Shown here: positions 10,858 through 20,949 of the stretch, piece after piece
Layout: each line of letters opens with the position of its first letter
How positions within the stretch are numbered: position 1 is the stretch's first letter
Origin: Yponomeuta sedellus
Lineage: Eukaryota > Arthropoda > Insecta > Lepidoptera > Yponomeutidae
Reading direction: 5' to 3'
NCBI GenBank assembly: GCA_934045075.1
Contig: OW203747.1
Span: 10,161,566-10,225,565, forward strand
Length of the DNA: 64,000 nucleotides
The notes under the pieces: model-generated
Databases searched by the model: none
What the model saw: the letters and a program-made list of their open reading frames with translations, nothing else
Told to the model about the DNA's origin: nothing
Program-made: the position numbers and the translations under genes

Positions 10858-11036
10858 CGCTGAGGTACGTTTACACTCAGACAAAAGGGTTTCCTTACGT
10901 TGTTTTCCTTGACCGTGGGCGAGTGGTATTGCTACTGTAACTACACAAATGTATGTTACTTAGAAAACAAAGTCATAGGTAGGTACATATCGGGGTTCAA
11001 ACCCGCGACCTCCCGATTGTGAACGCCGCCAGTAGT
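10858..11036 (-). mobile_element. SINE-D copy
   Basis: Minus-strand copy with the tRNA-like head (reverse B box GGGTTCAAACCCGCGACC) at 10994-11012 and the body motif 'cttagaaaacaaagtcat'. Confidence 0.6.
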
Positions 11037-11078
11037 TGATGCTCGGCAGTTGGGTTGTTACTTATTTTTTATTGACGA

Positions 11079-11146
11079 CCTCTGTGGCGCAGCGGTAGCG
11101 CATATGCCTACCATGCGAGAGGTTCCGGGTTCGGTCAGTCCCATAT
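11079..11146 (+). mobile_element. SINE-A head fragment
   Basis: tRNA-like start with A box TGGCGCAGCGGTAGCGCAT and a degenerate B box; the SINE-A tail is missing. Confidence 0.65.
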
Positions 11147-11177
11147 TGTGGAAGTGTTTATTCATATATAATACGAT

Positions 11178-11498
11178 ACGATATCAACCCTTATATGTCC
11201 CCACTGAGAGGGCACGGGTCTCTTCCTGCATAGCAGGAAGGCTAGGCCAAACTCCACCACGGTGGCCAAGTCCGGGTTGGTGGAGGATTGTAAGACAATG
11301 GCGGGCCTTACTGACAGAAGTTATCGAGCCGCCCATACGGTCTTTGATATGGCTTAAACATTGCTATTACATGACAGCCGGCACCAACGGCTTAACGTGC
11401 CTTGCGAAGCACGGAAGCGCTCGGCAAAATGCCACTTGCGGTAGTCACGGGACGGTCACCTGCACCTTACCGCGCCTGTTGTTGCCATTGATTCCAAT
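11178..11498 (-). mobile_element. 5S-SINE copy
   Basis: Tail-to-head reading on the plus strand, from 'atcaacccttatatgtcccc' to the 'gcgcctgttgttgc' head region. The last part of the head is missing. Confidence 0.8.
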
Positions 11499-12019
11499 AT
11501 TATTCAAATGCCTCAGATGAAAAGGCCAATTGTTTTTCTAAGATTATATTCTACCTTTTCTAGGCGTAATGTATGTATGTCTATGTATACGGCCAAGACT
11601 GCCTGGCTTTAAAACCGAAGGTCTCGGGTTCGTTAAGCCATGTCACAGGCCCTATTCCCCAGCAGTGGGTACATACGAGGGTTGATATCGATATATACGC
11701 CCCCCTTACGCCCACACAGCGGTAGAATATAGTCTTAATAAAAAAAGAGTTCAGCTAGGTATTTGAATATAATAGTAATTAGTATCATTTGAATAGTAAA
11801 AAAGCTCCAATCGTAACGTATTGCGCCGTTTCCTTCGCACCGGGTAGCGTACAAGGACCCATTTATAAATATTTGAAGGGAAGCGTTGTTAAGGGCATTA
11901 TTTCCTTTGCGCCCGTCCTCGAGTCGTTTTGGATGAAAAGGGCGGTATTAGGCTTAGGGTTTGGTCCAAGTGCCAAGTGATTGCATGCAAATTAACCAAT
12001 CAGTGAAGGTAACATAAGG
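11499..12019. other. Unassigned stretch with a tRNA-like scrap
   Basis: At 11590-11645 there is a SINE-E-like head ('aaaaccgaaggtctcgggttcg'), followed by a scrap of 5S-SINE tail near 11660-11690. Nothing recognised from 11720 to 12000. Confidence 0.35.
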
Positions 12020-12300
12020 TCATCATCATCACCAACCCATTATGTCACCATCGAGGGGCCTGGGTTTCTTTCCTGAGGAAGGTCTAGGCTATGGCCTAGA
12101 CCACCACGGGGGCCAAGTCTGGATTGGTGGAGGCTGGCAAGATAGTGGCTGGTCTTACTGTCAGAAGTTTTCAAGCCGTCGACTGCCATCTGTCAACGCC
12201 CCAACTGCTTAATGTGCCTTGCGAAGCACGGAACCGCTCGGAAAAATCCCATTAGCGTTAGTCATAGACGGTCAGGAATCCATGCACTGAACGCGCCCAC
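12020..12300 (-). mobile_element. 5S-SINE copy, body type b
   Basis: Ends in 'ccatgcactgaacgcgccc', the reverse of the type-b 5S-like head, and has the 'gtcttactgtcagaagttttcaagccg' body variant. It begins with a (TCA)n tail. Confidence 0.75.
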
Positions 12301-12361
12301 TGATGCTTAATCTTCCTGATCATTTAAGATCACGTAGGCAGCCGGTGCTACGAGTCATTCT

Positions 12362-12490
12362 AAGATAAGACAAGATAAGAATATTCTTTATTGTACACCA
12401 GAGCATATTATGATATAAAACATGTAAAGATGCAGAATACAATTGGCGGCCGTATTGCTAAAAGAAATTTCGTCCTGACAACCTTACGAC
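12362..12490 (-). mobile_element. LINE tail
   Basis: Minus-strand 3' end: 'caattgtattctgc...gtacaataaagaatattctta' followed by a (TCTTA)n tail at 12362-12380. Confidence 0.6.
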
Positions 12491-12546
12491 GGAAAGTTAC
12501 CGTAGGAAAAGAGAGACGGGTAGTCGATGCAACTATGAATATGGTA

Positions 12547-12873
12547 CTAACCTAGGTCTATTTCTGAATGAGTCACATTCGTCTTCTTCTGAACATAGCC
12601 TGAGTTACATTGAATCCTATCAATTAACCTGGTTCTAGATTCTTCTTCTCCTATCGGAGGTCCATTATAACATTGTAGCCACTGTAATCCGTGATTGATG
12701 AAATTGATGGTGCCTGTCTGAAACCATTCAGCCAACTTTTGCAGCCAGTGAGTTCTTCTAAGGGCTGATCTTCTGCGGCCCTGTATTTTATCCTGCCGGA
12801 TCAACGAGCCGTTTTCAGCAGAAACGCACAAAGCACTCCATAGATGGCGCTTAGAGGCATGAACATACAGCAC
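12547..12873 (-). pseudogene. Open frame, possible LINE C-terminus
   Basis: A 108-codon minus-strand frame. The segment GRRRSALRRTHWLQKLAEWF resembles the basic C-terminal end of some insect LINE polymerases, which carry a GRRxxGRRRxxWLxxLxxWF-like stretch. Nothing else in it is recognisable; a unique non-coding stretch is possible. Confidence 0.3.
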
Positions 12874-12913
12874 CGGAATACGTCTGTCAAATTTTACTTA
12901 GCACAGATGATTT

Positions 12914-13075
12914 GTAGACTTTTAGTCCGGATCTACCTACGGGTGTTGTTATATGGGAAGAGTTCGTCCAGGTTTCGTTCCGAATCGCAAAGCTTAATCA
13001 TGGTGAGCAGAGACGGAGCTCGCGTCGTCGGTTGCTCGTTATACACCCGCAAGTAGATCCGGACTATTAGTCTAC
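12914..13075. mobile_element. MITE-like foldback element
   Basis: 162 bp with inverted ends of about 35 bp ('gtagacttttagtccgg' against 'gtagactaatagtccgg' on the other strand). It is preceded by CAGATGATTT at 12904-12913. Confidence 0.65.
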
Positions 13076-13122
13076 AATGTGTTGTGCTTACGAAAGTTTT
13101 AGTTCAAAAACACAGATGATTT

Positions 13123-13250
13123 GCCCGCCACTGTCTTACAAACCTCTACCAACCCGGACTTCTTGGCCCCTGTGGTGGAGTATGGCCAAACCTTCCTGCA
13201 ATGCAGGAAGTGCCCCAGCAGTGGGGACTTATAGGGTTGCAATCGCATCG
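13123..13250 (+). mobile_element. 5' truncated 5S-SINE with target-site duplication
   Basis: Starts in the body at 'gcccgccactgtcttac' and runs to the 'ggggacttatagggttg' end. It is flanked by the direct repeat CAGATGATTT (13113-13122 and 13251-13260), supporting retrotransposition by a LINE machinery. Confidence 0.75.
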
Positions 13251-13260
13251 CAGATGATTT

Positions 13261-13579
13261 TTCTTCTATGGCCACGGCTGTAAATGAATCTATGAATTGG
13301 TTTGAGAATTTTTGTTGAAAACGGCTCATTGGAGGGGATCATAGGTTCTAGACTAGGATCCTCCGCTTTCCGCTCCGCTTATGGTTTGCGCCGCCCAATT
13401 CAGTTTTATGGTCTCGCTGCTTAAGCACCCGAGTTTCGCGAATTTTCGAGAGATTCCGATACATACTCCAGAGGGGTTTGACATACCTACTGTGCGTATG
13501 ACAAATATGTACATTTATGTACAATGTTTCGATATGTTTATCTAGGAATATTGTATCATTATTAGAGGGTTTACATTGA
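13261..13579. other. Unassigned stretch
   Basis: No gene, repeat family or foldback recognised. Confidence 0.3.
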
Positions 13580-13912
13580 ATCGCTCGTAGCCCCGGCTGC
13601 CTAAGTGATCACGAAGGTTAAACAACATAGGGCGCGTTCAGTACATGGATGGGTGGCCATCTATGACTAACGCGAGTGGCATTTACCTAGCGGTTCCGTG
13701 CTTCACAAGGCACGTCAAGCAGTTGTTGCCGGCTAACGTCGATAGGTAGCAGTCCTTAAGGCAAGTCAGAGGCCTTAGGATGGCTTGAAAACTTCTGACA
13801 GTAAGACCAGCCACTAGTCTTGCAAGCCTCCACCAATCCGGACATGGCCCCGTGATGGAGTATACTTCCTTAGGGAAGAGACCCGTACCCCACTGTTGGT
13901 GGTGATTACATG
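13580..13912 (+). mobile_element. 5S-SINE copy, type b (reference)
   Basis: The head 'gatcacgaaggttaaacaac', then 'ggcgcgttcagtacatgg' and 'atgggtggcc', closely follows the A-box to C-box part of insect 5S rRNA (GATCACCGAAGTTAAGCAAC..., ...AGTACTTGGATGGGTGACC). The body is type b ('gataggtagcagtcc', 'gaaaacttctgacagtaagacc'). Confidence 0.8.
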
Positions 13913-13993
13913 GATATGGTACGGCTAGAACCCGAAAGGCGACTAGTTTTAACCGGTTAGAACTAGGTGTAGCTAAATACAGTAGGTTAAATC

Positions 13994-14312
13994 TCGATAT
14001 CAACCCTTGTATGTCCCCACTGCTGCGGCACGGGTCCACCACTGGGGCCAAGTCCGGAATTCCGGATTGCCGGAGGATTGTAGGACAGCCCTACTGTCAG
14101 AATATATCAAGCCGCCCATAAGGCCTCTGACATAGCTGTCATTACATGACTGCCGGTACCAAGGGCTTGCCTTGCGAAGCACGGAAGCGCTCGGAAAAAA
14201 TCGCACTAGCGGTAGTCACGGGACGATCACCCATCCTGCACCTGACCTCACCTGTTTTTGCTTAACTCAAGTGATTGATTCCAATCGGTCGGTAGGGCTA
14301 GACCACGAGCGC
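13994..14312 (-). mobile_element. 5S-SINE copy
   Basis: Complete from 'atcaacccttgtatgtcccc' to the reverse head 'gaccacgagcgc', with a short deletion in the tail region after 'gcacgggtcc'. Confidence 0.8.
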
Positions 14313-14339
14313 TTCAGTTTACATTAACTGATTATAATA

Positions 14340-14450
14340 AATATTTAAAAATTCTTTATTGCATCAAAACAAATTTTTGCAAATGCGAGCTTAATACTAA
14401 ATTGTATTTTCTGCTATCTCACCCACATTGACTGTAGAACAAAATTTAAT
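14340..14450 (-). mobile_element. LINE tail, degenerate
   Basis: 'aaaattctttattgca' and 'gcttaatactaaattgtatttt' also occur at 56775-56857; read on the minus strand this gives an AATAAAG 3' end. Confidence 0.4.
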
Positions 14451-14517
14451 ACAGTGAAAACCAGCTGTTTCCTTGAGCTGACAGAAATAAAAAAAGAAAA
14501 GAGAAATAAAAATTGTA

Positions 14518-14703
14518 TTTAAAAACCTATTTAGAGGCTAAACATTTCACCCATGCCGGGATTCGAACCCGAAACCTCTGGCTATCCGTGCTAGCGCTCT
14601 ACCAATTGAGCCAATGGGCGACTCACGGCATCAGTGAAATTTCGAACCTCTTTACACTATTCTCTGTATTACGTACAGGTTAGTGCATTAAAATAAAAAT
14701 AGT
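14518..14703 (+). mobile_element. SINE-C, 5'-inverted, with TSD
   Basis: Flanked by ATAAAAATTGTA (14506-14517 and 14704-14715). The left part is the SINE in antisense, with its reverse B box ATTCGAACCCGAAACC and reverse A box. The right part is the sense 3' tail GTTAGTGCATTAAAATAAAA. The join is at ACGTACAG/GTTAG. Confidence 0.85.
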
Positions 14704-14966
14704 ATAAAAATTGTACGTTTGTTGCTCACAATGCTCATACAAGTATTATAATTATGTATTACCTGTTATAATTATGTATTACATATAGTTTTTCTTGTCT
14801 TTGCAGGTTTTCGAGCGTATGGAATCCCCGAGTTTGAAACAAGTGAGTAATTCTTAATCGAAATTAAGCGGGTCTTGTGCTTTGAAACCTTTTATTTATT
14901 CTCAGAACAAGCCGAGGTATGGAAAACGTTATTGCTTCTAAGAGCCAACAATAAATTCATACGAAA

Positions 14967-15228
14967 ATCATCAACCCATTATGGCATTAGTAGGGCACTG
15001 GTCCTTCCCTAAGGATGGTATAGGCCTTACTCCATCATGGGGGCCGAGTCCGGATCGGTGGAGGCTTGCAAGACAAATGGCGGGCTTCTGTCAGAAGTTA
15101 TCAAGCCGCCCATAAGCCTTCTGGCGTGGCGTATCGTGTGCCATTACATGACAGCCGGCACCAACGGCTTAGCGTGCCTTGCGAAGCACGGAAGCGCTCG
15201 GTAAAAATGCCACTAGCGGACGGACAGA
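14967..15228 (-). mobile_element. 5S-SINE copy, head truncated
   Basis: Tail 'atcatcaacccattatggca' through the body; stops at 'atgccactagcgga', before the 5S-like head. Confidence 0.75.
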
Positions 15229-15287
15229 CTACGAAGTAATCCTAAAAGGTTAGGACCCCGAGGTAATGATTAATATTGATTTTTTTC

Positions 15288-15321
15288 ATTGCTTGCGCTA
15301 GTTAACACTAGCGCAAGCAAT
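15288..15321. repeat. Perfect hairpin
   Basis: 15-bp arms ATTGCTTGCGCTAGT and its complement around TAAC, flanked by T-rich and A-rich runs. Probably the core of a very small foldback element. Confidence 0.7.
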
Positions 15322-15550
15322 AAAAAAAACACATAACTTGTTTTATAGGATCGATAGACTAGAACTTTAATCGATTTCCGCTAAAAATAGACGTTTTGGC
15401 AAAGAGTAATTTAATTCCTTGGTTGTTGATTCTAGGTTCTCGACTGTAGGTTTTGAAAATAGATGTCACTGTTAAGATTTCTCATATTCACTGCTAGATA
15501 AAAACGTATTATAAAACAAGGAATTGGTTATAGTTCGATGGTTGAGAGTT

Positions 15551-15651
15551 TGTGATGGCACTGATTCTGATTGACACGACACAGGGTGTCCTAGTGTGGG
15601 GCTAGAAGCAATATATGTGCCTGTATCTACATGTTACGTTAATGTTATGTT
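15551..15651 (+). mobile_element. SINE-A tail fragment
   Basis: 'cacgacacagggtgtcctag' and 'agaagcaatatatgtgcctg' match the SINE-A 3' half. Confidence 0.65.
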
Positions 15652-15724
15652 TTTTTTTCGATTAGTGGCGGTAGTTAGCACCCCGAGGCGCCTTAACATA
15701 CGGAACCCTGAAAACAAAGAAAAG

Positions 15725-16109
15725 GGCTGCAAGTGATGCAAATTATGCAGTACGGCAAAACAAGTTTTGCTGAGTCAGCTAATTATTTTTATAGAACATT
15801 TAAAAAAAACTAAATTATGTAATCTGGTATTTTACTCTGTTTATTAACAATACTTATTTACTTCATATCTAAATATGTATTACTAATTATAAACTAAATC
15901 TAAATATTAACAAAAACAAACCAAGACATATCGGGGCTGCAAGTGATGCAAATTACCTCGGCCAGATATCGCTGCCTGTACGTAATACAGAGAGTATTGT
16001 AAAGAGCTTCGATATTTCACTGATGTCGGCAGTCGCCTACTGGCTCAGTTGGGAGAGCGCTGGCACGGTTAGACAGGGGGTGGAGTTTTTTGCCTCTAAA
16101 TAGGTTTTA
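15725..16109 (+). mobile_element. SINE-C sense copy with 14-bp TSD
   Basis: Flanked by AAAACAAAGAAAAG (15711-15724 and 16110-16123). It holds the tRNA-like region in sense (A box 'ggctcagttgggagagcg') and ends at 'gcctctaaataggtttt'. The start motif 'ggctgcaagtgatgcaaatta' occurs twice (15725 and 15935), so it may be a partial dimer. Confidence 0.7.
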
Positions 16110-16123
16110 AAAACAAAGAAAAG

Positions 16124-16692
16124 CTTAACAAAATTGTTTTTTACATCGCCCTAATCTCAAACATAATAGATCATAGATAGATAGCGAACACCTTATTTCA
16201 CAACCAGGAAACAGAATACAGCTCTAATAAGTGTCAGCTAACAGACATTCATAAATTTTTATTCATGTGAAATGAAAATGAAATTTAATGACATGAAATG
16301 AAATGAAAACTAACCTAACTCATTCACTCAAATCATTAAATCTGATATTGAAACAAATTAGTAGCTTCTTTTTAGAATCATAAAAACTTCCATGAATTTT
16401 TTTTAGTAAAAACTTCATGGTTTTTCTTTCAGCTAACAGACATTCATAATTGACTAACAAAATACCTTGAAAAGTGTTTACCTGCAATCTAATTCTCTGA
16501 AAAAACATCTTCTTTTTAGCAGTCAACCTTGACACGGCTCATTTAAAATTAATTTGAGTCGTGTTGTGCCCAATTTCCCCGTCTTACTGCAGAAGCAGCT
16601 CACTTAATTGAAAAAAAGGGCCTTGTTTTAGTAGAGGTGTTAGTTAGTCTCTCTAACTCACACCTCTACTAACACTTAAGTATATAATAAAA
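16124..16692. other. Unassigned stretch with one small inverted repeat
   Basis: No gene recognised. An imperfect inverted repeat lies near 16627-16675 ('tagtagaggtg' against 'cacctctacta'). Confidence 0.3.
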
Positions 16693-16844
16693 CTGTTTTT
16701 ATATGGTTTTTACTCGTTTATTACATTTTTACAGTTTTCCGACGTTTCGGCACTTTGTCATCCGAGACCACGGCTCTGAAAAAGTGCCGTAACTTCGGAA
16801 AATTGTAAAAATGTAATAAACGAGTAAAATCCGTATAAAAACAG
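16693..16844. mobile_element. Foldback element with ACGTTTCGG core
   Basis: Two arms of about 60 bp ('ctgtttttatatggttttta...' and its near complement) around a short centre. The inner part holds CCGACGTTTCGGCAC and GACCACGGC, motifs shared with 23040-23080, 26233-26275 and 47285-47325. Confidence 0.75.
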
Positions 16845-16907
16845 ATTTAATTATGTCTAGTTTTCGTGTTAATCGTAGTAAATACTATACTTAAGTATAT
16901 ATTATTG

Positions 16908-17097
16908 TGTCGTTAGCCCCATACTAAGTACAACTAACTGACTTGTGTTACAGGTATGCTAACCCGACGATAGATTTAATATAATAATTACATAGACAAC
17001 ATCCAAGACCCGAGACAACCTTAACCCGGCCGGGAATCGAACCCGAGACCTTCGGTTTTACAGTCAGAGGCCGTAAATACCCACTAACCTACTGTGT
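16908..17097 (-). mobile_element. SINE-E copy
   Basis: tRNA-like head on the minus strand (reverse B box GGGAATCGAACCCGAGACC); the rest matches 26998-27200. Confidence 0.65.
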
Positions 17098-17254
17098 GCA
17101 AGCGCCTAGGCACATCTGAGATAGAGTTTCCTCACGATGTTCTTCTTCACTTACTAATGGTAGATTTTCTTAAGACGCAAATGGTATCTAGAGAATTATA
17201 TCATAGTCTTCTTAGTGTTGCCAGATGTACGACAGTAGCTTTGTTTTTAAATTA

Positions 17255-17452
17255 TGTACATTCGTGAAGTTATAGTAACGATACCACTCGTCAACCGTGA
17301 CGTAAAACGTCGTGAGGTAACCTGATTATCTGAAGTGTTCAGATACCTCAGTGCTTGTAATTGCCAATGCGCGGTTGGCACGCGTGGTAATAAAGCCCGT
17401 TCTCTCTCTGAGATAATGCTTGTGCCCTGCGGTGGGACGTTTATAGGCTAGG
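17255..17452 (+). mobile_element. SINE-D copy
   Basis: 'gtcgtgaggtaacctga', 'cacgcgtggtaataaagccc', a CT-rich stretch and the end 'gtgggacgtttataggct'. A reverse scrap of the same family lies at 17110-17160. Confidence 0.65.
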
Positions 17453-17562
17453 ATAAAAAAGAATCAGTCACACTCTATCTAAGGTCGCACTCTTCTAACA
17501 TCTCTGCTTCTCATCTGTGGACTAAGTACACTGCTCAATCAAGGAGAAACATATTATGCTGA

Positions 17563-17930
17563 ATCGTTATCAACGCTTGTATGTCCCCACTGTTGGGGCA
17601 CGGGTCTCTTCCTGCATCGCAGGAAGTTTAGGCCATACTCCACCACGGGGGCCCAGCCCGGGTTGGTGGAGGATTGTAAGACAGTGGCGGGCCTTACTGT
17701 CAGAAGTTATCAAACCGCCCATAAGGCCTCTGACATGGCTTAACGACTGCCATTACATGACAGCCGGCACCAACGGCTTAGCGTGCCTTGCGAAGCACGG
17801 AAGCGCTCGGAAAAATGCCACTAGCGGTAGTCCCGGGACGGTTACCCACCATGCAACTGACCGCGCCTCTTGTTGCTTAACTCAAGTGATTAACTCCAAT
17901 CACTCGGCTTGCAAAGGCCGCAAGCGCTTC
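17563..17930 (-). mobile_element. 5S-SINE copy, near full length
   Basis: All parts present from 'atcaacgcttgtatgtcccc' to 'ggccgcaagcgct'. On the plus strand a 136-codon frame is open across it, but this is the antisense of the repeat and not a gene. Confidence 0.85.
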
Positions 17931-18101
17931 TGTTATGCTGAATACTTACATCAAATTGCCTATTAGGTGCCAGAGGCAATTTGGCTTCTAGCACCTACCA
18001 CCGGAACTAATCAGGGGCCCTACTCTGAATTTTTATAAATAACTTTCGAACAACATAATCACTTGTCGTGGGTCCTCATTCTGTTAGTGCATTACACTTC
18101 G

Positions 18102-18308
18102 GACGACCTCTGTGGCATAGTGGTAGCGCATATGCCTACCAAGCGAGAGATCTCGGGTTCGAACCCCGGCTGGGGACAATAAAAATCCAGGTCTTGGATG
18201 TTTACATGTTTGTGACGTCGCTGTTTCTGGTTCCCACGACACAGGGTATCCTAGTGTGGGGCCAGAAGCAATGTATGTGCCAATATGTAAATGTTATGTT
18301 ATGTAAAT
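18102..18308 (+). mobile_element. SINE-A copy (reference)
   Basis: tRNA-like head: A box TGGCATAGTGGTAGCGCAT, B box GGGTTCGAACCCCGG. It is followed by 'ggtcttggatgtttacatg' and the tail 'gggtatcctagtgtggggcc', then 'atgtaaatgttatg'. A pol III-transcribed SINE layout of about 205 bp. Confidence 0.8.
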
Positions 18309-18787
18309 ATTACACTACCATGAAAGATAAATGAACGGGTCACGTGACAGGTTTTTCGTACTCAAATGACTATATTGCGAAGCTTGATATCGCGTACATC
18401 TCGAAAGATCAACACCTCGATAGGTTTCTACCTCGACGGATTTTTACCTCGAAAGTACACTAAATCGATGGCTTGTTGCCTAGAAAGATCATCGTAACTA
18501 AAGTAAATTTAAATTATGACGTAAACTAAGGTGTAATTATGCTAGTAGCCTACAATCGTAATCAACAGTATTTACTACTTGTTTTTCGAGTGCAACAGGA
18601 AATTAAGAGAAAAATACCTTTGACTGATGTAACCAACGTATCATCTTTAGTCAAAATTATTTCTAAATATTTCTAATAAGCCATCGATGAAGGGTAAACA
18701 CCATTAGCGCCTAGAACAGTATTATACGTGTGTGGGCTTAGACATAAAGCAGCAATGAAATGAAGTCTCAACGTTCGTGCATTTGTC
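18309..18787. other. Unassigned stretch
   Basis: Nothing recognised. Confidence 0.3.
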
Positions 18788-18909
18788 ATTATAACATAAC
18801 ATAAAGTTTACATACAGACAGATACATTGCTTCTGGCCCCACACTAGGATACCCTGTGTCATGGGAACCAGAAACAACGACATCACAAGCATGTAAACAT
18901 CCAAGATTA
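18788..18909 (-). mobile_element. SINE-A tail fragment
   Basis: Reverse of the SINE-A 3' half ('ggccccacactaggatacc'). Confidence 0.65.
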
Positions 18910-18923
18910 CATCACAAACATGT

Positions 18924-19113
18924 AATCTTGAGAGGAGACCGCGACTCTGCAAACGTAGTGTAGGACGCCCTCCGACAGGTGGGATGACGATCTGCGAAAA
19001 ACTGCAGGCATATGCTGGATGCGGCAGGCTGAAGACAGGGCGCTATGGCGCTCATTAGGGGAGGGCTATGTCCAGCAGTGTACTATATAATATAGCCTGA
19101 AGAAGAAGAAGAA
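18924..19113 (+). mobile_element. L1-like LINE C-terminus and 3' end
   Basis: Reads as the C-terminal ..DDDLRKTAGICWMRQ.. segment, then 'ggctatgtccagcagtgtac' and a (GAA)n tail. Same family as 54442-54917. Confidence 0.7.
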
Positions 19114-19160
19114 ACATCCTAGATGGAATACTATGCTACTATACTACAATTCATTAACAG

Positions 19161-19372
19161 ATTTTACGGCCTGGTCCCAAACTGGGATACCCTATACTAT
19201 GTTAATTCGGTAAGGATGTCACAAACATGAAAAGAACACCCAGAGGCCGCTGGACGCCACTGAGGCGACTTCTACAAATTTACGGCGGCTCCTAGTGGGA
19301 ATCCAAACCACGACCTCTGTCTCGGCCAGGCGCCTTTACGGCTAGACCAACGGGGCAGTCCATTGTGTTAGT
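19161..19372 (-). mobile_element. SINE-F copy
   Basis: The tRNA-like head near 19290-19372 ('gcgcctttacggctagaccaa') and the tail 'ggtcccaaactgggatacc' match 62148-62338. The tail resembles that of SINE-A. Confidence 0.6.
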
Positions 19373-19379
19373 AACACAA

Positions 19380-19535
19380 CATAACCTCACGCTTGTATCC
19401 CTAAAGAGTAGGCAGAGACCAGGGACTGCCACTTGCCACGATCCTGACTGATCACCTTCGCTTCATCAACGTTCATAAGTCTTAGCATGCACGCACGCCG
19501 GTTCCGGGTACTTTTTATTTTTCCCTTTGCTAATA
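19380..19535 (-). mobile_element. L2-like LINE 3' end
   Basis: Minus strand encodes the C-terminal type ACxxRLMNVDEAK..W.S seen intact at 36200-36335. Confidence 0.65.
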
Positions 19536-19546
19536 CATTGTGTTAG

Positions 19547-19595
19547 TACTTTCTCCTTTTATGAGTAGGTACCCTACTCATAAAAGGAGAAAGTA
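19547..19595. repeat. Perfect 23-bp inverted repeat
   Basis: TACTTTCTCCTTTTATGAG and four more bases, then TAC, then the exact complement. It adjoins the L2-like fragment. Confidence 0.75.
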
Positions 19596-19856
19596 TATGT
19601 AATACCCTAGGTGAAAAATTAGGTATTTGTAAAGCTTTTGAGAGATTACGTCTAAATGGAAATGCCTTATTTAGGGCAGTTTTTTCCTTCACTCGTAGAA
19701 TATGATATTATATAATATTGTTCACTTGAAAAAAATATGTGCTCAGTTAATAAAAATACCTGAACGACGAGGAAGGTCGGAATTAAACGTGAAATTTGCG
19801 AGTTCGTTCGTGTAAGAAAACCGTCGCGAAGTTGAAGTCGCGTATTAGCAAATGAA

Positions 19857-20222
19857 ACGCTCGTGGCCTAGCTGAACCAAGCGATTGGAATCAGTTACTT
19901 GAGTTAAGCAATAACAGGAGCGGTCAGGTGCAGGATGGATGACCGTCCCGTGACTACCGCTAGTGGCATTTTTCCGAGCGCTTCCGTGCTTCGCAAGGCA
20001 CGTTAAGTCGTTGGTGCCGGCTGTCATGTAATGGCAGTCGTTAAGCCATGTCAGAGGCCTCATGGGCGGCTTGATAACTTCTGACAGTAAGGCCCGCCAC
20101 TGTCTTACAACCCTCCACAAACCCGGACTTGGCCCCCGTGGTGGAGTTTGACCTCACCTTTCTGCGATGCAGGAAGAGACCCGTGCGCCAGCAGTGGGGA
20201 CATACAAGGGTTGATATCGATA
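19857..20222 (+). mobile_element. 5S-SINE copy, full length
   Basis: Head 'cttgagttaagcaataacag' and 'ggatggatgaccg', type-a body, ending 'gggttgatatcgat'. Confidence 0.85.
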
Positions 20223-20225
20223 AGC

Positions 20226-20334
20226 AAAGGAACCGGCATGCAAAGACTTATGAATGTTGATGAAGTGAAGGTCATCTGCCAGGATCTGGCAGTCCTCTGC
20301 CTACCCCCCGGTATACAGGCGTGAGGTTATGCTA
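20226..20334 (+). mobile_element. L2-like LINE 3' end
   Basis: Encodes CKDLMNVDEVKVICQD-like sequence and ends 'ggtatacaggcgtgaggtta'. It abuts the 5S-SINE. Confidence 0.6.
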
Positions 20335-20388
20335 TGAAGTCGCTCTCTTTCTTTCTCTCTAAAAGAGAAACGATTCTCTCTCTTTGTT

Positions 20389-20760
20389 CCGTGCCTGAGA
20401 CATTGTTTTAAGATGGGCTTGCCCAGGTTCGATCCCCAGTGCGGGCATGTACCAATGACTTTGTTTAATTTCAAAGTTAAGTACATTTGCGAATTTGTAG
20501 TCGCAATACCACACGCTAATGTGAAGAAAAACATCTTGAGGAAACCCGCGGATTGGTTGGCTCCGCACGTATTGACTAGTCTTTCCTGCGGGCTGGGCCG
20601 AAGCTGTGAGGATGGTAAAGGTGCTGGGCAAGCCTACACCATCGATAAAACCTTGTCCCAGGCACTACAATATCCGAGTGGTCACTTCACCCATCTAGTG
20701 TGAGTGAAGATGCCACTGGGCGCTGTATAAATCATCTCATTATGTAGATGCAAAAAGGCC
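20389..20760 (+). mobile_element. SINE-B copy
   Basis: B box GGTTCGATCCCCAGTGCGGG, 'tttaatttcaaagttaagta', and the end 'gtagatgcaaaaaggcc'. The A-box half is altered. Confidence 0.65.
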
Positions 20761-20940
20761 AAATTAATAATTTAGGAATAAAAGTTTCATAAATTATGAC
20801 ATAAACAATATAATACTTCTTTGGACGCTGTATAAACCATCTCATTAGGTAGATGCAAAAAGGATAAATTAAAAGGCTTGTGCATTTATTTGGGAATACA
20901 AGTTTCATAAATTATGACATAAACAATATAATACTTCTTG
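20721..20940 (+). repeat. Tandem duplication of the SINE-B end plus flank
   Basis: 'cgctgtataaa...tgcaaaaagg' and 'aagtttcataaattatgaca' occur twice, 105-118 bp apart. Confidence 0.7.
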
Positions 20941-20949
20941 TATATGTCA

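Noticed and set aside
17556..17966. Plus-strand open frame of 136 codons, with similar frames in other copies (36582-36932, 41953-42414, 47804-48076 and more)
   Set aside because: They all lie across 5S-SINE copies in antisense and share the repeat's sequence; frames break at random points. No sign of a gene.
18102..18176. tRNA-like sequence with good A and B boxes
   Set aside because: The same head with the same tail occurs in about nine places, so it is SINE-A and not a tRNA gene; the acceptor stem does not pair.
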